Source: Acanthosepion esculentum (taxonomy: Eukaryota; Mollusca; Cephalopoda; Sepiida; Sepiidae). From it: a DNA stretch of 64,000 bases. The notes beneath the pieces are model-generated. The model did not search any database. It was not told the origin of the DNA and saw only the letters and a program-made list of their open reading frames with translations. The stretch spans positions 103,239,593-103,303,592 of the forward strand of contig OZ038485.1 of NCBI GenBank assembly GCA_964036315.1. Direction: 5' to 3'. Made by a program: the position numbers and the translations under genes. Shown here in pieces: positions 52,546 through 63,560 of the stretch (position 1 is its first letter; every line of letters starts with the position of its first letter).

Positions 52546-52959
52546 ATTTTTTCCCCTAAAAATGTTATTTTAGGAACATTTTCTATATCATTCGATATAG
52601 AAGTATCGAGACTATTTAAGAACATGACTGGTTTTAGGTTAATGGTTCATTTTTGTAGCAACTTTTGGTTTGTGCAAAACAACCCTAGCACAGCCTATTC
52701 TATGTTCAATGTCCATACCTCCTACACTAAATTTGATGCATAATTCGTAGCCTCCATTACTCAAGAAATGTCATTAAGCATATTTCCTCAATGATTTATG
52801 GCGGCGTTAGACTGTTAAACGACCTGAGCGCTGTGATTTTAAAAAAATCATAAGATTTAAAAAAATAGTTAACCATGTATAAAATATCAAGATATTAACA
52901 ATCGTATTTTCTCACTTTCTAATCAAATATTATACACAAATATATGTTTTGCAGTTTCT

Positions 52960-53150
52960 TCAATTTTTTACGGTCCATTAACGATAGAAAGCTATGGGGT
53001 TATGCCTCATTTAACAATGGTTTCGCGTCCTTGAAAAAATTTAGACTACTTGAAACGTTAACAGCTCAGATGAACGCCAAGTTTCTTTTTCTTTTTAGCA
53101 ATCGTCTTGTGAGATGCATTATATTTATCCATTAATTTTGTTAAGTTGTA
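52960..53150 (+). repeat. Dispersed repeat R4, copy 1
   Basis: Homologous in the same orientation to 57590-57775: AGCTATGGGGTTATGCCTCA against GGAGTATGGCTCATTACCTC, then CATTAATTTTGTTAAGTTGT. Class unknown. Confidence 0.45.
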
Positions 53151-53643
53151 AAGGCAATATTCTTTTTCATTATTATTGCAGATATTCTTTGTAAGCATAC
53201 AGAGATATTTTATTAATTTTTATTCGTTTGAAGATAGCATTTAAGTCAACACTAGCGGACATGTTTATGATTACAATGGATACCTTTATCTGCGGAGTAT
53301 TTGTAATATTATTTTACTATTAACCCCGACTATTATTTTATGCTCTTTATGTCAACTAGCCAAAGGCAGTGACGTGAAAACGGAACTGATCATGTGCATT
53401 AGGTCAATAAAGACGACGAGTGTAATATTAAAAAGAATTATCGTATTTCTTGCAGTTTCCAGAGTGAATGCTTGGAACTATGAGTTGTACCAAACCCTGT
53501 TTCCTATAAATACATACCGATTATAATGTATACTTTATAAATAGGGTGCAACAAGATATTTTTTAATCGTTTCACTACAAGCAATGCAATAAAGTTACTA
53601 CGCCACAAGGGATTACTGAATGTGAAAAAAACGTTAAGGAGAG

Positions 53644-53645
<2 letters not shown>

Positions 53646-53683
<38 letters not shown>
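53646..53683. repeat. (TA)n microsatellite
   Basis: Left flank of the Tc1-like element. Confidence 0.95.
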
Positions 53684-53687
<4 letters not shown>

Positions 53688-55234
53688 CTGCGTTTCAAAT
53701 TATTAATGAGGTGACACTTTTCCATCCTATCCAAAAACTACTGGTTGGAATTTAACGAAATTATCAGAGAATGATGACAGCATATATATATATATACATC
53801 TACTTTGTAAAAATTGTAAGCTTCTACAAAAAAAAAACAGAAGTTACGTTCATTTGTCTAATTTACTTAAATTATTAGTGCGTCAAATTATTATCGAGGT
53901 GCAATAAAAACTCCTGTAAAATAAAGAAAATTAACACTAATTGCTTCATCTACAGGTTTTTATGGATACATACAGTAACTAAGATAAAATTAAATCGAAA
54001 TAAAAACGTAAACAGAGTTCTAAAAGGATCATGGATTTGCTTAATATATGTGATCCTTTTTTTAAAATGACTTGGAAAAGGCCTTGGTCCATCGAACACG
54101 TCAGTTTCTGTATCTGTAATTTCACGTGATACGTTGACTTTTTCCTGTCATGTCATTCTTGCTTCTAAATTGGCGTTCATTCTCATAAACACGTCGCTTC
54201 AGAATTCTCCACAAGTTTTCAATTGGGTTTAAAGTCTAGAGAATTGACTGGTCAGTTCATTTTCCGAGATCCACAGAAGCCTAATTTCTGCATGTACTCC
54301 GTAGTTTTATGCGCTGAATGCCAAGGAGCATTATCTTGCATAAATACGATGGTTCTCCTGAAGGTGATTCATTGCTATGTTAGCCAAGATTCCAGGTGCT
54401 ATTTGAGAAAGGTTATATAAGAGTCAGCGGTTATTTTTGTACCATCAGACACTCTCCACTGACCAACCATGATACCTCCAATAATACCAGCCCAAATCGC
54501 AATACATCCTCTTCCTTGTTGGCATGTCAAGTTTTGATGACTATCTCGTCCATTTACGACCCAACCTTTGCTCTAACCATCAAGTGTTGCACGACTTTCA
54601 TCTGTAAACAGAACTTTCAAGAAATCGACCTTTATGTTCTTTGTTCATTTCAAACGCATTTGTATATATACTTTTGTCAATCGAGGCTTTGTCACTAGTC
54701 TTACTGATGTCCCGACCTTTTTCAGAAGACAATAGAGAGTACTACTCCAGTGCTCCTGAAAAATGCTCCACTGCTCAGGCCTGGGTTATTTACAGCTTAA
54801 TGTTTCAATTGGTGACAAAAAAAAAAAAACGTCGGGAAACAACCCTCGAGTGAACCTTATGTGCACTATTACGTACCTTCATAGGAACTGCAACAAGTTT
54901 GGTGATATCTTCCAATTATTTTCAATATTTCTAATCTAGATTTGCCTTTGGAAAATTCGGACGCTATAATATCTTTCTCAGAAGGGCGTTAAGTCACATT
55001 TGCGACCCATAATGGCATGATTATAATGACACTCGTTTATAGTCTGGAACACTTCTATATCGTATTAATATTGCAAATAGCCACCGTTTGTTTGCTGTTG
55101 CGCAGAACAATACAGTTTTTATACAGCCTGCGCATATACCTATTCCCATTATACTATGACAATTTTGTTAAATTCCGACTTGCAGTTTTGGGATAAAATG
55201 AACAAATGCTACCTCGTTAATAATTTGAAACTAA

Positions 55235-55236
<2 letters not shown>
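53684..55236 (-). mobile_element. Tc1-like transposon with both TIRs
   Basis: Left end GCGTTTCAAATTATTAATGA (from 53690) and right end, as complement, TTAGTTTCAAATTATTAACG (to 55234) are inverted repeats, and (TA)n arrays flank both sides. An extra copy of the end motif in direct orientation, GCGTCAAATTATTATCGAGG, lies at 53880, giving an IR/DR-like left end. Total about 1.55 kb, the usual Tc1 size. The interior carries the degenerate transposase. Confidence 0.8.
54060..55030 (-). pseudogene. Tc1-like transposase, degenerate
   Basis: Minus strand near 54350-54290 reads VFMQDNAPWHSAHKTTEYMQ with the second catalytic Asp, then KLGFCGSRKMN, a stop, and PVNSLDFKPN in place of the 'SPDLNPIENLW' block, so the third catalytic region is damaged. 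Near 54120-54080 KLTCSMDQGLFQVI matches the 'L..SM..RL..VI' end. The N-terminal HTH part near 55000-54880 (SEKDIIASEFSKGKSRLEIL) is visible. Multiple stops and frameshifts. Confidence 0.75.

Positions 55237-55282
<46 letters not shown>
55237..55282. repeat. (TA)n microsatellite
   Basis: Right flank of the Tc1-like element; about 22 TA units. Confidence 0.95.
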
Positions 55283-55283
<1 letters not shown>

Positions 55284-55394
55284 GAAAAGTGCTCAGTATC
55301 ATTTGACCAGCAAGTTTTTTTTTAATTCAGTCTTTCATCTTGATTCAGCTCATTTTTTTTTCTCAAGTACCTTCCTAGAGAGTTGAGTTAAATG

Positions 55395-55575
55395 GAAATA
55401 ACTGAGGCACCCGGAAGTATCATGGCACGTGGAACTAGAACAATCCACCCCGGTGGACGAAATAAAAAATTCAGTTCGAATTTCCAATCACATGAAGAAG
55501 AAACGTCGTGCATATGACAACAAAGATGAGGACAACAGTCCGAACAATATAAATAGTGTAAATATTTCCTTTCTT
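55395..55575 (+). repeat. Dispersed repeat R3, copy 2
   Basis: Parallel to 18085-18290 (GCACGTGGAAC, AAAAATTCAGTTCGAATT, GATGAGGACAACAGTCCGAA, AATAGTGTAAATA). Confidence 0.6.
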
Positions 55576-55759
55576 TATTTCTATCGGTTACAAGGATGAC
55601 ACAGAGATTTTCATCTAGAGTAATTACATTTTTGGATTGCTTAACATTCAATCCCCAAAAAATTGAATGTTCGATTATTGTGTGTCTTTACTTTGAATAT
55701 CCTTTATAGTTCTGAGACCACATCTTTCTTGAAATGTTCTTTTCTATCAGTTCACCCCA

Positions 55760-56400
55760 AACACGGCAATAAATCTACTAAGACACAAAGAGTTACTGAG
55801 AAATCATTAAGGAGAGATGACAATAAAAGAACAGGATTCCAGAAGACAAATGATAACGTTTGATGTTAGATTTAAATTTTGGAAGATCATTTTTATTTAT
55901 TCGTTATTTTACGGCTTATCAACCCTCTGCAGGTTATTTAAAGCCAGAAAATATGTTTAGATTGTAAGAATATTTTCTTAAATTATCTAAAAAAAAAAAA
56001 ATCCTTTCAATGGTTTAGTGATACAAGTCTTACTAATAAACCCATAGCTAGGGGAAAGAAGAGATAGCTTCATACTTTTCCCAATGGTATTTGCGCGTAA
56101 TATAACGAAAACAAACTGGAATTATAACTCGGCTCTCCTTTTTGAAGATGAAAATTGACTGGAAAGCAAGAAGCCGGAAGAAAGTTTCACAAGCGAGAAA
56201 TGCGAGAGAAGAAACTGTTAGCATAGAACTTACGGTTACATCTACCAATTTCAGCTGTAAAATGGTAAGACCTAGCTGCCACTCTACTACTGTACTTAAA
56301 TTCGTGAAGTCGAGGTACTGATGGAAAGCTCATCAGAACAATTACCATGAAAATATTTATTGAAAAAGCATTGGAAAGCTACATTAAAACGGTGGGAAAG
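55760..56400 (-). pseudogene. Non-LTR RT C-terminus split by a SINE
   Basis: Minus-strand RT end (56400-56143), parallel to the 20.3-20.9 kb copy: AATCAGAACAATTACCATGA-type text, then the C-terminal block, then its 3' tail at 55860-55770 (GACAATAAAAGAACAGG). Between them (55912-56142) sits a SINE. TTTTGGAAGAT (about 55877) and TTTTTGAAGAT (about 56140) may be its target-site duplication. Confidence 0.6.
55912..56142 (-). mobile_element. 5S/tRNA-type SINE, copy D (5S-less)
   Basis: The minus strand has GAGAGCCGAGTTATAATTCC (B-box region, decayed), TATGGGTTTATTAGTAAGAC and the tail with AACCTGCAGAGGGTTGATAA and GCCG. No 5S part. An A-run at 55991-56001 interrupts the tail. Likely a 5'-truncated insertion into the RT sequence. 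Confidence 0.65.
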
Positions 56401-56639
56401 TGACTAAAAACAATAAATATTAATGATATAGAAAAACAATGTATGGTAATAAAAGTTTGTTTTTTTAACAGAAAGATTCGTTCTTACCAGAACATACGAT
56501 TTCTTTACTTTCCTTATGATCTTGAACAAAAGAAAAAAAAATTGGCATTCTCTACCAAATGTCCAAAAAATAGTACTGAAGATAAACCTTCCCAAGAAAC
56601 TACGATCTGGAATTGAAATTGAAAGCAATGACTGGCACC

Positions 56640-57180
56640 TAAACGGAATCCATCAAAAATATTCAGGATGTAGAATTAAATAATAAAACACTTCAAATGC
56701 CTTGACAAATGGATCAATTATAACAAATTTAGCATAGTAGATAAAGTAATTGAATCTAGAATAGGCTGCGTTAGGCGTAGTTTTGTCCAACATTGTAAAA
56801 TGGTGGAAAACCAAAAGCATTAAATAAAAAAATTCGAAAAAAAGTTAGGAAGGAATCCCCCTCCACCTACCCATCAAAATTAAGAAAAACAACAGTTAAG
56901 AAACATGATAAACCTATCATTGTTTTAATTTTCTTAACACGAAAATAAGCATAAAAACTGTATGGCTTCCGTCGGTTTCCAAAGATTATGAATCTGGCCA
57001 CGAAGAGTTATGCCCCCTCCAGGGCGTAGGCTTGAGCAGGGTTTTTATGTGAGATTAGCAGTTGCCTATGCAGCACGTCTACCCTCTCTACGCCACCAAA
57101 AACACCGGTGTCGTAAACATCGAATCCGAATCTGAATTCAGAGTTGCCCTAATGTGACTGCCAAACATGACTACATCGCC
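56640..57180. other. Non-coding, partly GC-richer
   Basis: 56990-57130 (TATGCCCCCTCCAGGGCGTA and CACGTCTACCCTCTCTACGC) is GC-richer and may be an old interspersed repeat. No second copy is seen in the window. Confidence 0.35.
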
Positions 57181-57199
57181 CAGACTTCTCTACTATTTA

Positions 57200-57435
57200 C
57201 ACATAGTTGGAGGTTTTGAATTCAGATTTTTTCCTTCTCCTAGACAGGTTGCCACCCAAAGCTATAGAACACGGTCTGTCCTGCTATTTACCCACAACTT
57301 TGGGACGGGGAGGGGAAAAGAGATGGATTCATACCTTTCCCAAGGGTATGAGCACGTAAGAGGATGTAACGAACTCGACTGGAATTCGAACTTGGCTCTC
57401 CGAATCTTCAATCCATTAATCACCCGTTTCTCCTT
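57200..57435 (-). mobile_element. tRNA-headed SINE family 2, copy E
   Basis: Minus-strand head at 57430-57365 (GAGAGCCAAGTTCGAATTCC, AGTCGAGTTCGTTAC); plus-strand tail has ACAGGTTGCCACCCAAAGCT and GTCCTGCTATTTACCCAC. A duplicated piece of the same unit lies just left (57125-57200). Confidence 0.65.
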
Positions 57436-57589
57436 ATTAAAAAAAAGCTACATTTTAAAAATGAATTTTCTTTTTTGTTTGTTTGTTTGTTCGTGTAACC
57501 TCTTCCCCACCGATTAAGGGTTAAAAAAAAACATTTACTTCTCTTTGGCATATAGGAATTGCCACCATCGCTACTGATGCACTTTGAGA

Positions 57590-57775
57590 CCATATGGTTC
57601 ATCAAAGATACGGAACCATTGGAGTATGGCTCATTACCTCATTTAATTACGGTATTGCCTTCTTGAAATTTCCATTTCTATTTGAAGTAATAATGGAACT
57701 CAGAATAACGCGATGTTTCTTTCTGAATCGTCGAGTTAGCTGAATTTTATTCACTTTCATTTTGTTAACTTGTTA
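57590..57775 (+). repeat. Dispersed repeat R4, copy 2
   Basis: See 52960-53150; weak but collinear match. Confidence 0.45.
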
Positions 57776-57826
57776 AACAGCCACGAATGCATTACATCAT
57801 ACTAACAGAATATACGTAAACAATAT

Positions 57827-58255
57827 GGGCACCTGGCCGAGTGGTTAGAACGTGCATTCTGGCCATTTGACCCGGGTTCGAATCTTGTGTTCGATTTTCA
57901 GGAAGGAGACTTCCTGATGTTATCGAACTGGAGGGGTCGATCCCAGCGTTCGGAAAGTGTCTGAAAACCATACCACGGGTTGACCAAAGTAGACGGAACC
58001 CTTGGGGTCACAAGTCATCGTGGCCGAGGGATTGATTGAGCGTACTGGCCTTGTTCAAATTGTTGATCACGCTAGATAACACGCCAGAAACTGTAACTAA
58101 GGTCTGCTCAGTATAAACCACAGATGGGCTCTGTGGGTGTTGAACAAACAAATGTGTCTGAGGAAGCGTCTGCAATAGGGATTGGCTAGCCGATCTAGTA
58201 GAACAATTGACAAAATATTTGCTGCTTAGAATCAGAATATAGTATTTGTTCCTCT
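57827..58255 (+). mobile_element. tRNA-derived SINE family 3, possible dimer
   Basis: Starts GGGCACCTGGCCGAGTGGTT (A box TGGCCGAGTGG of a Leu/Ser-type tRNA) and has CCCGGGTTCGAATCTTGTG (B box GGTTCGAATC) 43 bp on. A second A-box-like stretch, TCGTGGCCGAGGGATTGATT, follows at 58018 with a weak B-box-like TTGTTCAAATTG. This suggests two tRNA-like heads in one unit of about 430 bp. It cannot close a tRNA acceptor stem, so it is not a tRNA gene. Confidence 0.65.
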
Positions 58256-59150
58256 CTTCGACCATGTTCTAGTTTTCGGTCAGGACGTGGTATAGCGCGA
58301 GGTGAGCATGATTCCAACTCTACAGAAGTACCTCCATGATTGCACAAAAAAGGAGACTATTTGTCCTTGTGCACAAACGGATATGTGTTGCTTCCATGTG
58401 AAATTATATTTCACATTCTCCACCGACTGGGAGATAATTAAATATGGTGGAATATCTGTATCCTCATGCACATACAGAATAAATAGATATATAATACGCC
58501 AGCTATATTTGTATATTCCCTGTCTAATGTAACTTTTTTACAATAACAGAGTTATCTCCCTTGCGTTGAGGATACTTACCAAACAACAAAAAAAGAAAAA
58601 CCGACTCCGTGAAAGAGAAGCGTACAGTTATAATCGATAAATATATACAACGATTCACACGTGAAAACGTAATAAATGTCAAAACTTAAAGTTACATCAT
58701 TTTTGACAACGTAAAGAAACTCAGACACGATGAGGTGGTGTTGAAAATTCTTGGCCCTCTACACGTCCCCAAATCTAACAATTTATTTTGAAACATTCAT
58801 TGGTCAAGCCGAGAATGTTTCGATGCGCCTTGTGTGCTCATATATCATAAAATAAGGAACAAATAGAGCAACCTTTTTAAATTTGACATGTACCGCTAGT
58901 TATTATAGCTCCATCAGAACATTTGTGAGAGAATGAGGAGAACGCGGAAGATATTACAGTATTTTGAATTGTATACTTTCTGTTTCATTGGTCGGGTAGT
59001 TCTCACGTGTTCATATTTTGTGACATTAGTATTTACGTATGTAGGCGCGTGCGTGTGCCTAATTCCTGAATACGGTAGCGAGAAGAATTAGGAAGTATGT
59101 ATCATATGTCTAATTGGGCGTACGGTGATGGATTCCGTGCGTTTATTAAC
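58256..59150. other. Non-coding, nothing recognised
   Basis: No supported feature; short frames at 58280-58532 on both strands have no family or splice evidence. Confidence 0.45.
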
Positions 59151-59385
59151 TGTGGGTTCAATTGAATATTAGTACCCTATCCGGTCTGGTGCTCCGGCTA
59201 TATATCGCAAGATCCTCGACACGAGGCAAAGAAGTGTCTATTATGTTATCGGTCCTGACCCGTTATCTCAACATCAATCACTCCCCCACCGACGTTTCCA
59301 AGGCAATTGTGCTAATGAGCTCTCTTACTTGGTACCTCGGCTGCATGAAACGATTCACGAAGATATTAAATTTAGAATAAATTGT
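59150..59385 (+). pseudogene. Non-LTR RT C-terminal fragment
   Basis: Plus-strand pieces RSGAPAI, KILDTRQRSVYYVIGPDPLS and HRRFQGNCANELSYLVPRLH match the RT block of the 24-kb copy, with a 45-bp deletion after HRR. Confidence 0.6.
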
Positions 59386-59532
59386 TAGGATTGTTTTTAT
59401 TATTGAGGAAAATTTGTGTATTGAAACAAACACACACACATATATATTGTATACATTCGTGTGTTGTGCTGTGCTTTTCTTTTCCAATTTTATTCTATTG
59501 TGCCTTTTTTTTCTCTTCATTAGTCCTCAGTC

Positions 59533-60040
59533 ATGGCTCCAAAGAAAGCTAACAGTGATACTGTAAAGGAAGAAGTATAGTTAAGAGAAAAACAATTGTT
59601 GATTATAATATCTCTTCTTACTCAGTTTCATATGGCAAAATCAACGATCTATACTCTTCTTATAAATAAAGAGACGATCATGTTTCCTTTCCCTTTTCCA
59701 AACAATAACATCTCTTTCCTTCCCCTTACGTCAACTCTCCTACATGCAGGTACGGTACAATTAAAGTGCTCGTCTATATTTTATGTTTAGTATTGGGTTT
59801 ATTTATTTGTTCTTAGATTTTATTAGTTTTATGCTTTATATGATTTTCATTAGTTCGGTGTATAAACTTGTGCACAAAGTACTGTTGTTAAAGTTTATAA
59901 GCAATCATTTTGGGGACCAGGAACGGATTAATCCATTTTACATTGATTCATATTGGAAAAATAGTTTCGATTTACAAACATTTCGGGTTACGAACGGGCT
60001 TCAGGAATGGATTAAATTCGTGAACCGAGATTCCACTGTA
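59533..60040 (+). mobile_element. pogo-like transposon, internally deleted
   Basis: Plus strand starts MAPKKANSDTVKEEV (59533), then VKRKTIVDYNI, and in another frame HMAKSTIYTLLINKETIM (59630-59683), like the 'GMAKSTVSTILKNKE' HTH of pogo/Tigger/jerky transposases. The DDE part is missing. The right end, ATTCGTGAACCGAGATTCCA then CTG and TA at 60015-60040, is the complement of CAGTGGAATCTCGGTTCACG, a widespread pogo-type terminus with TA target. No left terminus is visible. Confidence 0.6.
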
Positions 60041-60109
60041 TTCATTAATTCTTTTGATTTATCGCCATCTACAAATGAAATGGTTTTCCACGAATGCTGG
60101 TGACATTAT

Positions 60110-60640
60110 ATGCGTGTTATCGCACAGCTATGTCTGTATCAAGAAGTTCTTTAATTATCGTCCTTCATTTGCATAACCGGTCGAATACTCCATGACATTT
60201 ATCGAATTTAGTTTACCGGCGACAGAATAAAATAAACAAATGAAACTACAAACAAAACTTGATTGGACTCTGTGCCACTGTACGTGATTGGTTATTTTTT
60301 TTTTTAATCTAATGGCTTAAACATACTTGATCACCTTCCAAATAATAAAAGTAAATTGAAACGGCGCATGCGCAGTGAATACTTGCACGACAAAAAATAG
60401 CGACGCTTCAGATGAGAAAGAAATAACAGGGCAATCCGAGTGATTCTGGCAAGTAAAAGCAGACGATAGAAAGTGATGATGATGAATCTAGTTTAATAAC
60501 CCCCGTTTCTTTCTTTACACTCATCTCTTTTCATACGTCTTTCTGGTTTTATCCTTTTCCCATTTTCCAGCTTAATCTATTTTCCCTTTTTCTTGGCCTC
60601 TATTCTTTTTTGCATTTCTTATGGACAATCTCTGTACAGA
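60110..60640. other. Non-coding, nothing recognised
   Basis: No supported feature. CACCTGAGGCAACAGAAACG near 60650 hints at a retroelement 3' motif but is too short to assign. Confidence 0.4.
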
Positions 60641-60659
60641 TGAAGAAGGCACCTGAGGC

Positions 60660-61275
60660 AACAGAAACGTCGTTCTACAGAAGGCGACTGAGAATACCAT
60701 AGACTGAACATGTGAACAACGGCGGACTTCTGAAGAAAATGGAAACGAAAAACTTAACCAAAGAGACAGTTGAAATTTCTAGGACACATAATGAGGAAAA
60801 AAGGTTTAGAAAATTTGGTACTCACATGATATATTGATGGCAAGAGGGACAGGGGAAAACGGCGAATAACTCCCCTAACGAGCTTCTGTAAAAGGTTGGT
60901 TAGAACAGCAAAATGAAAAACTTTACTAAGAGCTACAAAAGACAGGGAATTGTTGAGAGCCATGATCGTTCATGAAGATCACGCAGCAATACTAAATCAA
61001 TCTCACTGTTATTCGTAATGCTGTCGTCTGCAATGTTTCAATTATTCCTCGGGTGTTAATTTTTCTTGTGTGTTTTAACAGAGGATGGATAATGCGACAC
61101 CGAAATACGAACGCGCATTGGAATAGTAAAATATGCTTTCCAGAAGCTAAGCAAAGTACGAGGAAACGGAAAATATCGTTAGAAACAAAGAAAAGAGTGC
61201 TGAACTGCTATGTAACTTCAATCCTACTAAAAAAACTGGAAGCAAAAGGTGTCTCTACAGAATGATGTTGAGAAT
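60660..61275 (+). pseudogene. RTE-type fragments in disordered order
   Basis: 60680-60970 carries the RTE C-terminal text (RRLRIP, LLKKMETKNLT, THNEEKRF, SYKRQGIVES), and 61080-61270 carries the part that should precede it (CDTEI, then KKRVLNCYVTSILLKKLEAK). So two truncated copies lie side by side on the plus strand. Stops and frameshifts throughout. Confidence 0.6.
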
Positions 61276-61756
61276 TTTTGCAGCGATCAAGAAAGGTAAT
61301 AAACGTCTGGTGCAAGGTCAGGTGGGCGGGATAGAACAAAAAATTGAAACTGCTCTATCACGAGAGATCTTGGAGTTGGGGCTAGAGATATGCTATCAGT
61401 CGATCCTTAGCGGCAACAACTTGACGCTTTCTGCATAGATGAACAAATTAAAATATTGGATAATTAGGAAGCTTGAACGCCAGTGTCGAATACCCAATGA
61501 GGATTGAAGACACAAAGAATTAACGATTTGGAAGAGTAGCTTTCTGACTGTAACAGGCCGAAGGTCAAAGTGAAAAAAACAAAACATTAAGAAATTACTA
61601 CGACTTTGCCCGGGAAGTGAACTGTAGAAAATAAATGGGAACCAAAAGGACATACTCAGAAAGCGACAAATAAAATTTCTTAGACACAATGTGAAAAGGC
61701 GCTTGGAGAATTTGACACTCACAGTGCATACTGATAGCCAAAGGTACAGAGGAAAG
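61276..61756 (+). repeat. Left arm of 490-bp inverted repeat
   Basis: Near-identical to the reverse complement of 62197-62686 (GCAGCGATCAAGAAAGGTAA at the outer end, GGTACAGAGGAAAG at the inner end). Contains a short frame AAIKKGNKRLVQGQVGGIEQ then KIETALSREILELG that is kept in both arms, and RTE C-terminal text in its inner half. Confidence 0.85.
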
Positions 61757-62035
61757 CTTGGATGTGCAGTTGGTGTAATTAATAATGGTTCGGAATTGTT
61801 AACCCGAGAGCAGAGTTCCAATTGTGTTCGTTAAAATCACTTAAGCGCAAATATCCTTGCGAAAGGTAAGAATCCAACTCTTCTTTCCCCAGCTATGGGT
61901 TAATTAGTAAGACTTGTACTATGAAACCATTATTACCGTCGATAAAAAAAATTTAAAATCTAAAAATATATTCTGACTTTAACTAACCTGCAAAGGGTTG
62001 ATAAGCCGTAGAAAAGGATTCAATCAAATCGACGT
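61753..62035 (+). mobile_element. 5S/tRNA-type SINE, copy E, in the loop
   Basis: Starts GCTTGGATGTGCAGTTGGTG (GCTT is the last of the 5S 3' end), has GAGCAGAGTTCCAATTGTGT (B-box region), CTATGGGTTAATTAGTAAGA and the tail CTAACCTGCAAAGGGTTGAT then AAGCCG. No further 5S sequence. Confidence 0.7.
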
Positions 62036-62094
62036 TGCCAAATTATCCATCATTATTAGAGGGTCTGGAACCGTAGCTGTACTTTCAGAATGTG

Positions 62095-62345
62095 AGTGAT
62101 CATGATTCTCAACAACTTGATAGCTCTTAGCAACGTTGGTCCTTTTACCAAGAATCCAACTCCACGTTTCGTCATCCATTCACACAATTTTGTTTACTTT
62201 CCTCTGTACCTTTTGCCATCGGTATGCACTGTGAGTGTCAAATTTTCCAAGCGCCCTTTCCTCATTGTGTCCAAGAAATTTCATTTGTCGCTTTCTGAGT
62301 ATGTCCTTTTGGTTCCCATTTATTTTCTACAGATCACTTTCCGGG
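62095..62345 (-). pseudogene. RTE-type C-terminal fragment, reverse orientation
   Basis: Complement of the RTE end: plus-strand ATAGCTCTTAGCAACGTTGG, TCATCCATTCACACAATTTT and TGAGTATGTCCTTTTGGTTC parallel 24985-25250. Partly inside the right arm of the inverted repeat. Confidence 0.55.
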
Positions 62346-62686
62346 CAAAGTCGTAGTAATATTTTTATTTTTATTTTCACTTTGACCTTCGGCCTGTTAC
62401 AGTCAGAAAGCTACTCTTCCAAATCGTTAATTCTTTGTGAGTTCAATTCTCATTGGGTATTCGACACTGGCGTTCAAGCTTCCTAATTACCCAATATTTT
62501 AATTTATTCATCTATGCACAAAACGTCAAGTTGTTGCCGCTAAGGATCAACTGATAGCATATCTCGAGTAACTTTCTTAGCCCCAACCCCAAGATTTCTC
62601 GTGATAAGGCAGTTTCAATTTTCTGTTCTACAGCACCCACCTGACCTTGCACCAAACGTTTATTACCTTTCTTGATCGCTGCAAAA
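62197..62686 (-). repeat. Right arm of 490-bp inverted repeat
   Basis: Partner of 61276-61756. It differs by scattered substitutions and a few small indels (for example AGTAACTTTC extra near 62568). Confidence 0.85.
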
Positions 62687-62689
62687 CGC

Positions 62690-63115
62690 TTTGACGGAGA
62701 AAACTTTCTCAAATGAAAGACAATCCAAAGCCCCTTGAAAACTTTTCCCCATCAAAACCAGCAGAACTGCCGTATAAGCGACAACAAATCATTGCAAATA
62801 ATTATAATAATAATATGATTGAATAAATTGTACTTTGCTATCGAAGTAAACCTAAGACAATACTTAGGGTAAACTGATAAAAAAAAAATAGATACTGGCT
62901 TTTCACAATGCCTTAAATAAAAAAAGCTTAGGAAGAAAATTCCCACCGTTATTAGAAAGAGCAATAACAGTTAGTGGATTTCAGAAGTCTAATTTCCATG
63001 TCTATTTGACCTAGCCCCAACCGAGTATTACCTATAGGAGAAAATTTTCTCTAATGAAAATCAAATTCAAGAGATCGTCGAAAACTTTTTCACATCAAAA
63101 CCCGTGACTTTTTAT
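62690..63115. repeat. Two direct copies of a 75-bp segment
   Basis: 62695-62755 (GGAGAAAACTTTCTCAAATG, GAAAACTTTTCCCCATCAAA) recurs diverged at 63040-63108 (GGAGAAAATTTTCTCTAATG, GAAAACTTTTTCACATCAAA). Between them only AT-rich unassigned DNA. Confidence 0.6.
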
Positions 63116-63189
63116 TTTTGAATAATGAAGTTTACAAACAAAAGCGGAAATTTCTTATGACTCAACCAAATATTTTTTTAAATCATTCC

Positions 63190-63560
63190 ACCCTAAGCAA
63201 GGCGATAATGCCACTAAGACACAAGAGTGAAAAAAAAAACAAGAAAACGTTAGTGAGGAGAAAATACAATAAAAGAGGAGGAGTCAGAAAGACAGAAGAT
63301 TGAGATCGATCGTAGGTGGCAGGGAAGCAAAAAACAGAAGAGAATTCGAAAAGAAACTATGAGAATAGAACTTACGGTTGCATATAGCCATTTCAACTGC
63401 CAAATGATGACACGTTGCCATTAATCTAATACTGCGCTTAAATTCACAAAGTCTAAGTACCGAAAAGGAAATTTTCAAGAATAAAACGATGAAACCTAGT
63501 TTCCAGATTAGTAGTAAGCTGAACTTCATGCGGTAGAAGTACCGAGCAGTAAGGTTCATT
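63190..63560 (-). pseudogene. Non-LTR RT C-terminus and 3' tail
   Basis: Minus strand 63559-63284 reads LRLCEFKRSIRLMATCHHLA, VEMAICNRKFYSHSFFSNSL and CF-type end text; the 3' tail with CAATAAAAGAGGAGGAG follows to about 63190, ending in the complement of TTGCCTTGCTTAGGGTG. This uninterrupted copy shows the layout that is broken by insertions at 20.5 and 55.9 kb. Confidence 0.65.

Noticed and set aside
57827..57900. tRNA gene (Leu/Ser type)
   Set aside because: A and B boxes are good, but acceptor and anticodon stems do not close and the sequence continues as a SINE.
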